NCBI GenBank assembly: GCA_020628645.1
Contig: JAHDES010000031.1
Span: 1 to 64,000 of the forward strand
Direction of reading: 5' to 3'
DNA: 64,000 nt
Source: Saprospiraceae bacterium
GTDB lineage: Bacteria > Bacteroidota > Bacteroidia > Chitinophagales > Saprospiraceae
This document shows, piece by piece, positions 49,401-54,951 of the stretch (position 1 is the first letter of the stretch; each line of letters opens with the position of its first letter). The notes under the pieces are model-generated. The model searched no databases. It was not told where the DNA came from and saw nothing but the letters and a program-made list of their open reading frames with translations. A program made the translations under genes and the position numbers.

Positions 49401-52400
49401 CGGTGATCGTCGTTGAAATACTACAAGATTGTGAGGATGATGATCCAGATGATCCTTGTGATGAACCTACTGTTAATACTATCAACTTAAGTGAACCAGA
49501 ATGTGGCGAAGCCAATGGAGTAATTGAATTAGTCTTAGATAATAATGATAACTATAATTTCAACTGGTCGAATGGCGAAACTACTCCAACTCTTCAAAAT
49601 CTAGAAGCAGGAGCGTATGAAGTAAGCATCAGTCGTGTAGATGATGAAACTTGCACTACCATTGAAAACATTGCCCTTTCTAATTTTGAAAGTACAGAAA
49701 TCGAAATTATAGAAAACAATGCTTCTTCTTGTTTAGATAATGATGGTACGATCACACTTGGCCCCAATTCACTCTTATACACATGGGAAGATGGGACAAT
49801 TGCTATTACTAGAAATAATTTATCTACTGGCACTTATGAAATTACAGGTACTGACGGAAGTAATTGTCAATCTATCATCGTAGTCGAAGTCCTTCAAGAT
49901 TGCGATGATGATCCAAGCGATTCTTGTGATGAACCAAGTATTATTGATATTGTCCAAACCGAACCCGATTGTGGCGCAACAAATGGTACAATTCAATTAG
50001 TACTAGATGATAATGCTAATTATAACTTCTTATGGGCAAATGGCGAAACTAGCTCTAGTATTCAAAATCTAGAAGCTGGCGCGTATGAAGTAACGATTAG
50101 TCGTTCTGATGAAGAAGATTGTTTTACAATTGAAACTATCGCACTCTCTAATTTTGAAAGTACCGAAATTGAAATCACTGAAAATAGCCCTTCTTCTTGT
50201 GAAGATAATGACGGTGTAGTTACGCTTTCGCCAAATACGCTTTCTTTTACTTGGGAAGATGGAAATACAGAAGCAACACGAAATGATTTAGCTGCTGGAA
50301 CTTATGAAGTTTCTGCAACTGACGAAAATGGATGTCTTTCTGTAATCGTAGTGGAAGTACTACAAGATTGCGAGGATGATCCAAGCGATTCTTGTGATGA
50401 ACCAAGTATTATTGACATTGTCCAAACTGAACCCGATTGTGGAGCAACAAATGGTACAATTGAATTAGTACTAGATGATAATGCTAATTATAACTTCACA
50501 TGGGCCAATGGCGAAACTAGCTCTAGTATTCAAAACCTCGAAGTAGGAGCTTATGAAGTTACCATTAGTCGCATAGATGAGGAAGATTGTTTTATCATTG
50601 AAACCATCGCGCTTTCTAATTTTGAAAGTCCAGAAATAGAAATCACTGAAAATAATCCGTCTTCTTGTTCTGATGATGATGGAATGGTCACATTGTCCCC
50701 CGCTTCACTTGCCTTTGTTTGGAATGATGGAGCTACAGCCATTTCCCGAAATGATTTAACTGCTGGAATGTATGAAGTAAGCGCAACTGACGAAAATGGA
50801 TGTCTTTCTGTGGTCCTTGTAGAAGTAGTACAAGATTGTGAAGACGATGATCCAAATGATTCTTGTGATGAGCCTTCTGTTAATGATGTTGTCTTAACTG
50901 AACCTAATTGTGGAGCAACAAATGGAATAATTGAATTAGTTTTAGATGATAATGCTAATTATAACTTCTTATGGGCAAATGGCGAAACCTCTTCTACTAT
51001 TCAAAACCTTGAAGCTGGGGCGTATGAAGTTACGATTAGTCGTGTAGATGATGAAAATTGCTTGATCATTGATAATATAGCTCTTTCTAATTTTGAAAGT
51101 ATAGAAATTGAAATAGTAGAAAACAGTCCATCTTCTTGTGCAGATGATGATGGAATGGTAACGCTATCGCCAAATACACTTTCTTTCATTTGGAATGATG
51201 GCAATACTGGAGTTTCACGAAATGATTTAACTGCTGGAATCTACGAAGTTTCCGCAACCAATGAAAATGGATGTCTATCTGTAATCGTAGTGGAAGTACT
51301 CCAAGATTGTGAAGATGATCCAAACGATTCTTGTGATGAGCCGATTATTAATAATATTGCCCTTACCGAACCTGATTGTGGAGAAGCGAATGGCGCAATT
51401 GAATTAATAGCATTTGATGTTGCTAATTATACCTTCAACTGGTCAAATGGTGCGACTACTTCAAGCATTCAAAATCTGGAAGCTGGGGCTTATGAAGTAA
51501 CCGTTAGTCTCGTAGAAGATCAAAACTGTTTTATCGTTGAAACTATTGCGCTTTCTAATTTTGAAAGTACAGCAATAGAAATTTTAGAAAATAGTCCGTC
51601 TTCTTGTTTAGATAATGATGGGATCGTTACACTTGGTCCAATTACACTTTTATACACTTGGAGTGATGGATTTACAGCAATTTCTCGTAGTAATTTATCT
51701 GCTGGAACGTATGAAGTAACAGGTACAGATGGAAGTAATTGTCAATCTATTATTGTAGTCGAAGTACTTCAAGATTGCGAAGATGATCCTACTGATCCAT
51801 GTGATGAACCTACGATTACTAATATTGCACTTACGGAACCCGATTGTGGAGCAACAAATGGAGCAATCGAATTAATATTAGACGATACTTCCAATTATAA
51901 CTTCATCTGGTCAAATGGTGAAACCACTCCTTCTATTCAAAATTTAGAAGCAGGAGTCTACGAAGTAAGCATCAGTCGTTCAGATGAAGAAGATTGTACC
52001 ACTATCGAAACCATCGCACTTTCTAATTTTGAAAGTACTCCAATCGAAATTTTAGAAAATAATCCGTCCTCTTGTACAGATGATGATGGATTCGTTTCGC
52101 TTTCTCCAAACACACTTTCTTTTATTTGGAATGATGGAGCAACTGAAACTAATCGCAATAATCTAGCTGCTGGAATCTATTCCGTAACAGCAACAGATGA
52201 AAATGATTGTCTTTCTGTGATCGTAGTCGAAGTAGTGCAAGAATGCGAAGATGATCCTACTGATCCATGTGATGAACCTACGATTACTAATATTGCACTT
52301 ACGGAACCCGATTGTGGAGCAACAAATGGAGCAATCGAATTAATATTAGACGATACTTCCAATTATAACTTCATCTGGTCAAATGGTGAAACCACTCCTT

Positions 52401-54895
52401 CTATTCAAAATTTAGAAGCAGGAGTCTACGAAGTAAGCATCAGTCGTTCAGATGAAGAAGATTGTACCACTATCGAAACCATCGCACTTTCTAATTTTGA
52501 AAGTACTCCAATCGAAATTTTAGAAAATAATCCCTCCTCTTGTACAGATAATGATGGATTCGTTTCGCTTTCTCCAAACACACTTTCCTTCATGTGGAAT
52601 GATGGAGCAACTGAATCCACTAGAAATGATCTAGCTGCTGGAATTTATACTGTAAGTGCAACAGATCAAAATGAGTGTCTTTCTGTGATCGTAGTCGAAG
52701 TACTTCAAGATTGCGAAGATGATCCTACTGATCCGTGTGATGAACCTTCTATTACTAATATTGCACAGACTGAACCCGATTGTGGAACAGCTAATGGTAC
52801 AATTGAAGTAGATTTAGACGATACTTCCAATTATAACTTCTTATGGTCAAATGGTGCAAGCACTCCTTCTATTCAAAATTTAGAAGCTGGTGCCTACGAA
52901 GTAAGCATCAGTCGTACCGATGAGGAAGATTGTACCACAATTGAAACCATCGCGCTTTCTAATCTTGAAAGTACTCCAATCGAAATTTTAGAAAATAATC
53001 CGTCTTCTTGTGATGATAATGATGGATTCGTTTCGCTTTCTCCAACTACACTTTCCTTTATTTGGAATGATGGAAATACAGAAACTACTCGTAACGATCT
53101 TGCTGCTGGAATCTATTCCGTAACAGCAACAGATCAAAATGAATGCCTTTCTGTAATCGTCGTCGAAGTAGTACAAGAATGTGAAGATGTCGATACAGAT
53201 GGAGATGGCATTCCAGATCATGAAGATCCTGATATTGACGGAGATGGTATTTCTAATGAAGATGATCCTGATCCAAATGATCCTGATATTGATGACGATG
53301 GCATCCTTGATGGTGATGATCCTGATATTGATGATGATGGTATCCCGAATGATGAAGATGATCATCCTGGTAATCCTGATGCAGATGATGATGGATTAAT
53401 TGATGGAATTGATCCCGATCCAAATGATCCAGATTTTGATGACGATGGTATCCTTGATGGAGACGACCCAGACATTGATGGTGATGGTATACCAAATGAA
53501 GATGATCCTGATCCAAATGATCCTAATACTCCTATTCCAGTGGGTACTTGTGAAATATTTACTCAGGATACTATTCATTTATTATACACTTGTGGAGAGG
53601 AATTGGCTTCACAATGTATATCACTTAGTTTGAATGAGATAAGTCTTTACGAAATCATAGATAATGGTCTCGAATATGATAAAGACATAGGAACTTGTGA
53701 AGAAGGAAAAGTAATCAGTTCTTATTCATTTATTACGATTCCAAACTTTGATGCAAATGGTCCTTATGCAATAGATAAATGGGAAATTAATGGTAGAAAC
53801 AATACTGGCATTGTCCAAGATTTTGATGCCTTAGTGGATAGTATGGATGTATGGGATGAGTTGAATATTTGGATAACGGATGAAACGAATAACTTTATAT
53901 TCTCTCAAGGTTCTATCGAGAATAATTATAGTGAATTAGTAATTCGACGATTATCAGATGATCTAGTCTATGAAATCATCCCTAAATCTAATTTGTATTA
54001 TGATGAAGTAACATTATATTTCGATGCTGGCATTCATGAAGTTATCATCCAAGATAGCACACAGACTTGTGCTGACACCGCTGTGTTTATCGTTCAATGT
54101 ATTTCAGATAGTACTTATCTAGACATCAATATTAACCATGACACCTCTATTTGTTTCGATCATTTGGAATTAGAAATCATAGATTTTTGTGCAGATGAAA
54201 TGGAACAAAATATCGAAACAGAGATAAATGCTGATTTATCTTGTATCGAAATAGAAGGAATTGACATAGGTATAGATACGACCTGTATACTTGTTTGCAA
54301 TATGGAGGGCATCTGCGATACGCATCATATCATAACCTCTGTCCTCCCCTATCCACCTATCGCTATGCCTGATGACACTTTAGGAGAAACCAACATTCCT
54401 ATGGTCATCAACATATTGGATAATGACACCTTAAATTTTGGTACAGTTATAGATATTTTTATAGATACAACTCCCCTCAATGGTACTGTTTCTGTAGATA
54501 CTACGGACAATACTGTATTGTATACCCCCGATCCAGATTTTTGCGGAAGCATGGATAGCTTCTCTTATGTACTTGTAACAGAAATGGGACAAGACACCGC
54601 TATGGTTTATGTAGATATTCCTTGCAGTGATTTGGAATTATTCAACGGAATATCTCCAAATGGAGATGGTGTAAATGATGTGTTTTTTATTCGGGGTATA
54701 GAATCGTATCCTGAAAATGAACTGATGATTTTTAATAGATGGGGAAATCAAATTTACTATAAAGAAAAATATAGTAATACTGATCCTTTTGATGGTACAT
54801 GGAATGGTAAAGACCTACCTGATGGTACCTATTTCTATATCCTTAAATTAAATGACGATGATGTTCTATCTGGATATCTCAGTATAAATAGATAA
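31415..54895 (+). CDS. Giant gliding-type surface protein with about 40 HYR-like and 11 SprB-like repeats
   Basis: The product is about 7,826 residues. I chose the ATG at 31415 because it starts a signal-like MKKIGLQQ... segment; a GTG at 31367 is also in frame. Order by residue: signal (1-33); Asp-rich thrombospondin-3-like stretches and a galactose-binding-like domain (65-560); one degenerate and seven HYR-like repeats (612-1310); a beta-propeller-like insert (about 1311-1553); 33 more repeats of 87 residues (1554-4425), each with four Cys; further HYR and Ig-like domains (to about 5060); SprB-like sequence; 11 repeats of 156 residues (about 5540-7258); an Asp-rich calcium-type stretch (7258-7372); a cadherin-like domain; and a gliding-type B sorting domain (7740-7826, NGISPNGDGVNDVFF). 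It probably forms long disulphide-bonded surface filaments for adhesion or gliding. Confidence 0.85.
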   Translation: MKKIGLQQLNSNIPTLIIVLCFTIYTSNLVEAKEITTDMCSYHLSNSKDNNFSLSNISTAARSNGTDTDNDGIDDCDDLDDDNDGITDADEGCPDCNLGPFINGNFEQPASFPASGSFSTMNANTVPGWQVTDSQNRIELWSNNYNGVPAYSGNYFAEINANENGALYQRVCTLPGSVFNWSVAHRGRAGTDRAVVKIGATVASAPVVQNMTTGLNWVVYSGTYTVPANQASTFFIFEAVSTASGNASIGNFVDDIQITLVQQGSCPDFDNDGIPNTLDLDSDNDGCLDAEEGGGNFSILGGTIRNGTLVGTVSGNGIPQIANGGQSVGNSQNANRASCPCPFAEGIDTDGDGLDNYCDTDDDNDGILDLDECGSPIIQETPFFVRDGNTVNFSLPATGDGFVLDVTSLDNSFNIVVNGTTLTTNEIEFQTDQMANIRFQDGSQYGINGIPEIYQFGTANPQTPLLRFVIDRNRNVSMFGSKVLNGPLFPLALVGNSVNNFTWNTNSVNNFVVGQTVVGVTYIRGRVYGTGFSCADLDGDGLINSLDNDSDNDGCPDAIEGTQNFTQANINGLSQLSGAVNGNGVPNVANGGQGVGLSQNPTQPNLLCNASCRPSDMSRECTGVNENRAAADSWNATNINFLQSCISNSCARVTVSSNYSFTNLSNLCGNTGAIVVTYTITDDCGNTAQLNATFRIVDSTRPTITQAQDRTVECNGNGNTTQLNNWLNSNAGATDSDVCGNVRWSNNFSSLSDRCGETGHRTVTFTATDDCGNTSQTSATFTIEDTTSPDITQAQNQTVECDGSGNTTQLNNWLNSSAGATTSDVCGTVSWSHNFITLTDDCGTTGNALVTFTATDDCGNTSQTSATFTIEDTTSPSITQAQNQTVECDGSGNTTQLNNWLNSNAGATASDICGTVSWTNNFTTLSDDCGTTGNALVTFTATDDCGNTSQTSATFTIEDTTSPSITQAQNQTVECDGNGNQTQLNNWLNSNAGATASDVCGTVSWTHNFTTLSDDCGATGSTTVTFTATDNCGNTSQTSATFTIEDTTSPDITQAQNQTVECDGSGNTTQLNNWLNSNAGATASDICGTVSWTNNFTTLSDDCGTTGNALVTFTATDDCGNTSQTSATFTIEDTTSPDITQAQNQTVECDGNGNTTQLNNWLDSNAGATASDICSNVIWTHNYVTLSDNCGTTGSATVTFTATDDCGNTSQTSATFTIEDTTSPDITQAQNLTVECDGQGNQNELNDWLESNAGATDSDICGDVTWTNNFTSLSDDCGATGSAMVTFTATDECGNTSQTIATFTIEDNTPPDIGNCSYTNLDCDYNCSSEAYLFQGNPSSLFAIDLSTGNSYPLGDMSIAVNAVGYNPTDGFLWGLTGGDNPLVRINRDLSFTAFSIPNLIPTYIGDINTEGKYASIRGSDITIVDLDPNSPTYLSIINSCKIAVTSEADVAFCPIDNNLYIIERSTNNLIRLNIDNCRSLDLGPITGMPPNTTGFGAFFMDNEGNLYISKNSDGHIYKIDQPHTGNTSASLFSVGPMSGVNDGAKCPFSDVYLGNDLTVECDGNGNTTELNDWLNANAGATASDICGGVTWSNDFTSLSDDCGATGSATVTFTATDDCGNTAQTTATFTIIDTTSPDITQAQDLTVECDGNGNTTELNQWLNSNAGATASDICGGVTWTHNFSVLSNNCGATGEALVTFTATDDCGNTSQTSATFTIIDTTSPDITQAQDLTVECDGNGNTTELNNWLDSNASATASDICGAVVWTHNFITLSDDCGTTGNALVTFTATDDCGNTSQTSATFIIEDTTSPDITQAQNLTVECDGNGNNTELNNWLDSNASATASDICGAVVWTHNFTTLSDDCGATGEATVTFTATDECGNTSQTTATFNIEDMTSPDITQAQDLTVECNGNGNTTELNQWLNSNAAATASDICGAVVWTHNFTTLSDDCGATGEATVTFTATDECGNTSQTTATFNIEDTTSPDITQAQDLTVECDGNGNISELNQWLNSNAGATASDICGNVAWSNNFTSLSNDCGATGETLVTFTATDECGNTAQTSATFTIIDTTPPDVTQAQDLTVECDGNGNITELNNWLNSNAGATASDICGDVSWSNDFTNLSDDCGATGEATVNFTATDECGNTAQTSATFTIEDTTPPDVTDAQDLTVECDGNGNITELNNWLDTNAGAIDSDICGDVTWTNNFSTLSDDCGATGSATVTFTATDECGNTSQTIATFTIEDTTSPDITQAQDLTVECDGNGNTTELNQWLNSNAGATASDICGNVTWSNNFTNLSDECGATGEALVTFTATDDCGNTAQTIATFTIEDTTSPDITQAQDLTVECDGNGNQTELNQWLDSNASATASDICGNVTWSNNFTNLSDDCDATGEALVTFTATDECGNTSQTSATFTIEDTTPPNIVEEAQDITVECDGNGNIADLNQWLNANANATANDICGNVTWSNDFTNLSDECGATGAATVIFTATDDCGNTNQTSATFTIEDTTPPDVTDAQDLTVECDGNGNTTELNNWLDTNAGAIDSDICGDVTWANDFTSLSDDCGATGEVTVTFTATDECDNTAQTSATFTIEDTTPPEITDAQDLTVECDGNGNLTELNEWINSNAGATASDICGSVSWSSEFSEHSDECGQTGIVTATFTATDDCGNTAQTMATFTIEDTTPPEITNAQDLTVECDGNGNQTELNDWLDSNAGATASDICGNVSWSNDFSSLSDDCGATGEALVTFTATDECGNTSQTSATFTIEDTTAPDITDAQDITVECDGNGNIADLNQWLNSNAGATANDICGDVSWSNNFSSLSDECGATGEALVTFTATDECGNTSQTSATFTIEDTTPPEITDAQNITVECDGNGNIADLNQWLNSNAGATANDICGDVSWSNNFSSLSDECGATGEALVTFTATDECGNTSQTSATFTIEDTTPPEITDAQNITVECDGNGNQEELENWINSNAGATASDICGGVTWSSEFSELSDECGATGIVTATFTATDDCGNTAQTTATFTIEDTTSPDITDAQDIIVECDGSGIQTELNDWLNSNAGATASDICGDISWSNDFSSLSDDCGATGEATVIFTATDECGNTSQTSATFTIEDTTAPDITEAQDLTVECDGSGNQIELNDWLDSNAGATASDICGDVTWSNDFNSLSDECGATGEATVTFTATDDCGNTAQTSATFTIEDTTAPDITDAQDITVECDGNGNIAEFNEWINSNAGATDSDICGDVTWSTDIPDFSDDCGETGSTTVTFTATDECGNTAQTMATFTIEDTTPPDITDAQDLTVECDGNGNQAELNEWIENNAGATATDICGGVTWSSDFTELSDECGETGIVTATFTATDDCGNTAQTSAIFTIEDTTPPDITEAEDITVECDGNGNLDELNDWISNNAGATASDICGGVTWSSEFSELSDECGQTGIVTATFTATDDCGNTAQTSATFTIEDTTAPDITDAQDLTVECDGSGNQTELNDWLDSNAGATASDICGDVTWSNDFNSLSDECGATGEATVTFTATDECGNTAQTSATFTIEDTTAPEITMEAQDITVECDGSGNIPEFNEWINNNGGAIANDICGDINWDTDFPNLSDECGATGSVTATFTATDECGNTDQTMATFTIEDTTAPDITDAQDLTVECDGNGNQTEFNEWINNNAGATANDICGDVTWSSDFGEFSDDCGETGSVTATFTATDECGNTAQTMATFTIEDTIAPDITEAQDLTVECDGNGNIDELNEWIENNAGATASDICGEVTWSSDVPDLSDDCGATGSTTVTFTATDDCGNTAQTTATFTIEDTTAPDITDAQDLTVECDGSGNQTELNEWLDSNAGATANDICGDVIWSNDFTSLSDECGATGEATVTFIATDECGNTAQTMATFIIEDTTPPEITEEAQDLTVECDGSGNIPEFNDWLDANGGAIAGDICGDIIWTNEYPELSDDCGETGSTTVTFIANDECGNTAQTMATFTIEDTTPPEITDAQDLTVECDGNGNQSEFNEWIENNAGATANDICGDVTWSSEFGELSDDCGETGMLTATFTATDECGNTAQTMATFTIEDTTPPEITEAQDLTVECDGNGNQAELEEWINSNAGATASDICGEVTWSSEVPDLSDECGATGSLTATFIATDECGNTAQTMATFTIEDTTPPEITEAQDLTVECDGNGNQTELNEWLDSNAGATADDLCGEIAWSNDFTSLSDECGATGEASVTFTATDECGNTAQTTATFIIEDTTPPEITEEAQDITVECDGDGNQTEFNEWLDTNGGAIAADICSELTWTNEYPELSDDCGATGATSVTFIATDECSNTAQTMATFTIEDTTPPEITGEEDITVECDGNGNQTELNDWIAENAGATANDLCGDITWTSEQEELSDECGATGAKSVTFTATDECGNTAQASASFTIEDTTPPEITGGNDLVLSCDADLDNEIQQWLDNNAGATTSDACGEVSWSNDFTAYDDICDATITVTFIITDDCGNSATHTKNINIYDDEAPSIEVPADITISCDEVLEEEDPIITDNCDTDIEIELTTEDLTEGCGGFIKTWTATDDCGNESQMSQTITITDSTPPTFSSTPEDVTVDLSNGDEIPDIPSIEAMDNCAENIDLQFTEEESSDGCLNIITRTWTATDECENTATLTQTVSVLSSLILTIEANDVALCDDNQTQISLSVENGEPPYTYDWTISNGTIEDPTVQNPMVSLENIGNFQAEVTVEDSKGCQAMGSVNISVTGSFNAQLLGDTTYCEAATIELSVQGGNNWQWEGPEGFSSTQQAISISDATLQMEGDYFVTVSDGAGACQVVLSREVSVERSLIINLNSNSPVCNYGDIYLYASGSSDLEFEWTGPEGMTSNEQNPVFQNIDLPIGSYIFEVNVFSPETECSAYASLEVEITEGSVYEYPENISICEGETLELNASGGIDYFWQGPDGYVSISPENTIDNITAAQAGDYVLNVITENLCFYEDTIVVGVISDNLEITGNQEVCLGGQLRLEVENYPNTKIQWTGPNGFTSNEDIIEIDNITEEQAGLYEVEIATANCSIQGSIEITLIGNSTNASYQVTDVSCATLGEIAVNIEEDTTNLLFTWGDLNAVNQPQNRFNLQEGTYALTITNEDGCETIFDEIIVPNNCGCIMGPVVLDTIIENTSCTMPDGQIEIQVEGDLNNYVFEWTPNVGTTQGQFDNHRGNLPEGTYTIKVADMNDASCATLLEDISIETLNGPQVELLSKTNTDCSGNIGSAEFSPSEYDYEWSDGGTGNSRNDLGEGSYIITFTDNTTDCSDTISVVIELDFTLEGEAIINQEPACGEANGSVQIEMTGGSGDYDFSWGDSAINEALEAGLHEVTITDLVSNCETELSFTLNNNVASGTITAEDSILLKCNDASLGNIDYELDLEAEFNGPANVSIENSEGTTFENGELPEGEFCIVVLDADDCIAIQHCFEVVAPETISATINSSDLSCTDDLMIISESGSIEIIIENGTAPFVFDWEDLEGTDNEQNRSNLEQGTYNLTITDANFCTLILDEIEIGAECVEPDGQCVEPEIIDIITTEPACGEENGTIELVLDDNSNYTFNWANGETTASIQDLAAGAYEVTISRVDEEDCSTVETIALSNLESTEIEITENNPSSCANDDGMVTLSPNSLSFTWNDGNSDASRNDLATGTYEVSSTDENGCLSVVVVEVLQDCEDDPSEPCIEPEIVDIITNEPACGEENGTIELVLDDNSNYTFTWANGETSANIQDLAAGAYEVTISRADEEDCITIETIALSNFESTEIEITENTPSSCADDDGSVTLSPNSLSFTWNDGNTDATRNDLAAGTYEVSSTDENECLSVIVVEVLQDCEDDPDEPCDDPEIVDIITSEPACGEENGTIELVLDDNSNYTFTWTNGETTANIQNLAAGTYDVTISRINKEDCFTVETIALSNFESTEIEITENKPSSCSDDDGAVSLSPNTLSFTWNDGNNDTSRNDLAAGIYEISATDENDCLSVIVVEILQDCEDDDPDDPCDEPTVNTINLSEPECGEANGVIELVLDNNDNYNFNWSNGETTPTLQNLEAGAYEVSISRVDDETCTTIENIALSNFESTEIEIIENNASSCLDNDGTITLGPNSLLYTWEDGTIAITRNNLSTGTYEITGTDGSNCQSIIVVEVLQDCDDDPSDSCDEPSIIDIVQTEPDCGATNGTIQLVLDDNANYNFLWANGETSSSIQNLEAGAYEVTISRSDEEDCFTIETIALSNFESTEIEITENSPSSCEDNDGVVTLSPNTLSFTWEDGNTEATRNDLAAGTYEVSATDENGCLSVIVVEVLQDCEDDPSDSCDEPSIIDIVQTEPDCGATNGTIELVLDDNANYNFTWANGETSSSIQNLEVGAYEVTISRIDEEDCFIIETIALSNFESPEIEITENNPSSCSDDDGMVTLSPASLAFVWNDGATAISRNDLTAGMYEVSATDENGCLSVVLVEVVQDCEDDDPNDSCDEPSVNDVVLTEPNCGATNGIIELVLDDNANYNFLWANGETSSTIQNLEAGAYEVTISRVDDENCLIIDNIALSNFESIEIEIVENSPSSCADDDGMVTLSPNTLSFIWNDGNTGVSRNDLTAGIYEVSATNENGCLSVIVVEVLQDCEDDPNDSCDEPIINNIALTEPDCGEANGAIELIAFDVANYTFNWSNGATTSSIQNLEAGAYEVTVSLVEDQNCFIVETIALSNFESTAIEILENSPSSCLDNDGIVTLGPITLLYTWSDGFTAISRSNLSAGTYEVTGTDGSNCQSIIVVEVLQDCEDDPTDPCDEPTITNIALTEPDCGATNGAIELILDDTSNYNFIWSNGETTPSIQNLEAGVYEVSISRSDEEDCTTIETIALSNFESTPIEILENNPSSCTDDDGFVSLSPNTLSFIWNDGATETNRNNLAAGIYSVTATDENDCLSVIVVEVVQECEDDPTDPCDEPTITNIALTEPDCGATNGAIELILDDTSNYNFIWSNGETTPSIQNLEAGVYEVSISRSDEEDCTTIETIALSNFESTPIEILENNPSSCTDNDGFVSLSPNTLSFMWNDGATESTRNDLAAGIYTVSATDQNECLSVIVVEVLQDCEDDPTDPCDEPSITNIAQTEPDCGTANGTIEVDLDDTSNYNFLWSNGASTPSIQNLEAGAYEVSISRTDEEDCTTIETIALSNLESTPIEILENNPSSCDDNDGFVSLSPTTLSFIWNDGNTETTRNDLAAGIYSVTATDQNECLSVIVVEVVQECEDVDTDGDGIPDHEDPDIDGDGISNEDDPDPNDPDIDDDGILDGDDPDIDDDGIPNDEDDHPGNPDADDDGLIDGIDPDPNDPDFDDDGILDGDDPDIDGDGIPNEDDPDPNDPNTPIPVGTCEIFTQDTIHLLYTCGEELASQCISLSLNEISLYEIIDNGLEYDKDIGTCEEGKVISSYSFITIPNFDANGPYAIDKWEINGRNNTGIVQDFDALVDSMDVWDELNIWITDETNNFIFSQGSIENNYSELVIRRLSDDLVYEIIPKSNLYYDEVTLYFDAGIHEVIIQDSTQTCADTAVFIVQCISDSTYLDININHDTSICFDHLELEIIDFCADEMEQNIETEINADLSCIEIEGIDIGIDTTCILVCNMEGICDTHHIITSVLPYPPIAMPDDTLGETNIPMVINILDNDTLNFGTVIDIFIDTTPLNGTVSVDTTDNTVLYTPDPDFCGSMDSFSYVLVTEMGQDTAMVYVDIPCSDLELFNGISPNGDGVNDVFFIRGIESYPENELMIFNRWGNQIYYKEKYSNTDPFDGTWNGKDLPDGTYFYILKLNDDDVLSGYLSINR
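33516..44690 (+). repeat. Array of 40 HYR-like coding repeats, 261-bp period
   Basis: Counting the VEC(D/N)G motif by eye gives 40 copies, broken once by about 730 bp at 35346-36075. Each unit reads TVECDGNGN..ELN.WL.SNAGATASDICG.V.W...LSDDCGATG..TVTFTATDECGNT.Q..ATFTIEDTT.P. Variants change along the array, from ITQAQNQ early to ITQAQDL in the middle and ITDAQDL/EWI late. That pattern fits growth by local duplication. Confidence 0.9.
48031..53187 (+). repeat. Array of 11 SprB-like coding repeats, 468-bp period
   Basis: Each 156-residue unit starts near CDEPTI..IALTEPDCGATNG and contains two SprB-type modules (NFIWSNGETTPSIQNLEAG and LSFIWNDG...RNDLAAGIY). It ends in SVIVVEVLQDCEDDP. Units 9 and 10, starting near 51,795 and 52,263, are nearly identical by eye over about 400 bp. 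Confidence 0.88.
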
Positions 54896-54951
54896 AAACA
54901 TAAACTACCAATAGATTTTTTGAGCAAACTACTATTTTAAAACTTACACCC

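Noticed and set aside
33516-53187. CRISPR-like regularity of the repeats
   Set aside because: The 261-bp and 468-bp units are continuous in-frame coding repeats with no unique spacers and no cas genes nearby.
53188-53530. Minus-strand Ile- or His-rich frames opposite the Asp-rich stretch
   Set aside because: They are reading-frame shadows of GAT-rich codons in the calcium-type repeats of the giant gene.
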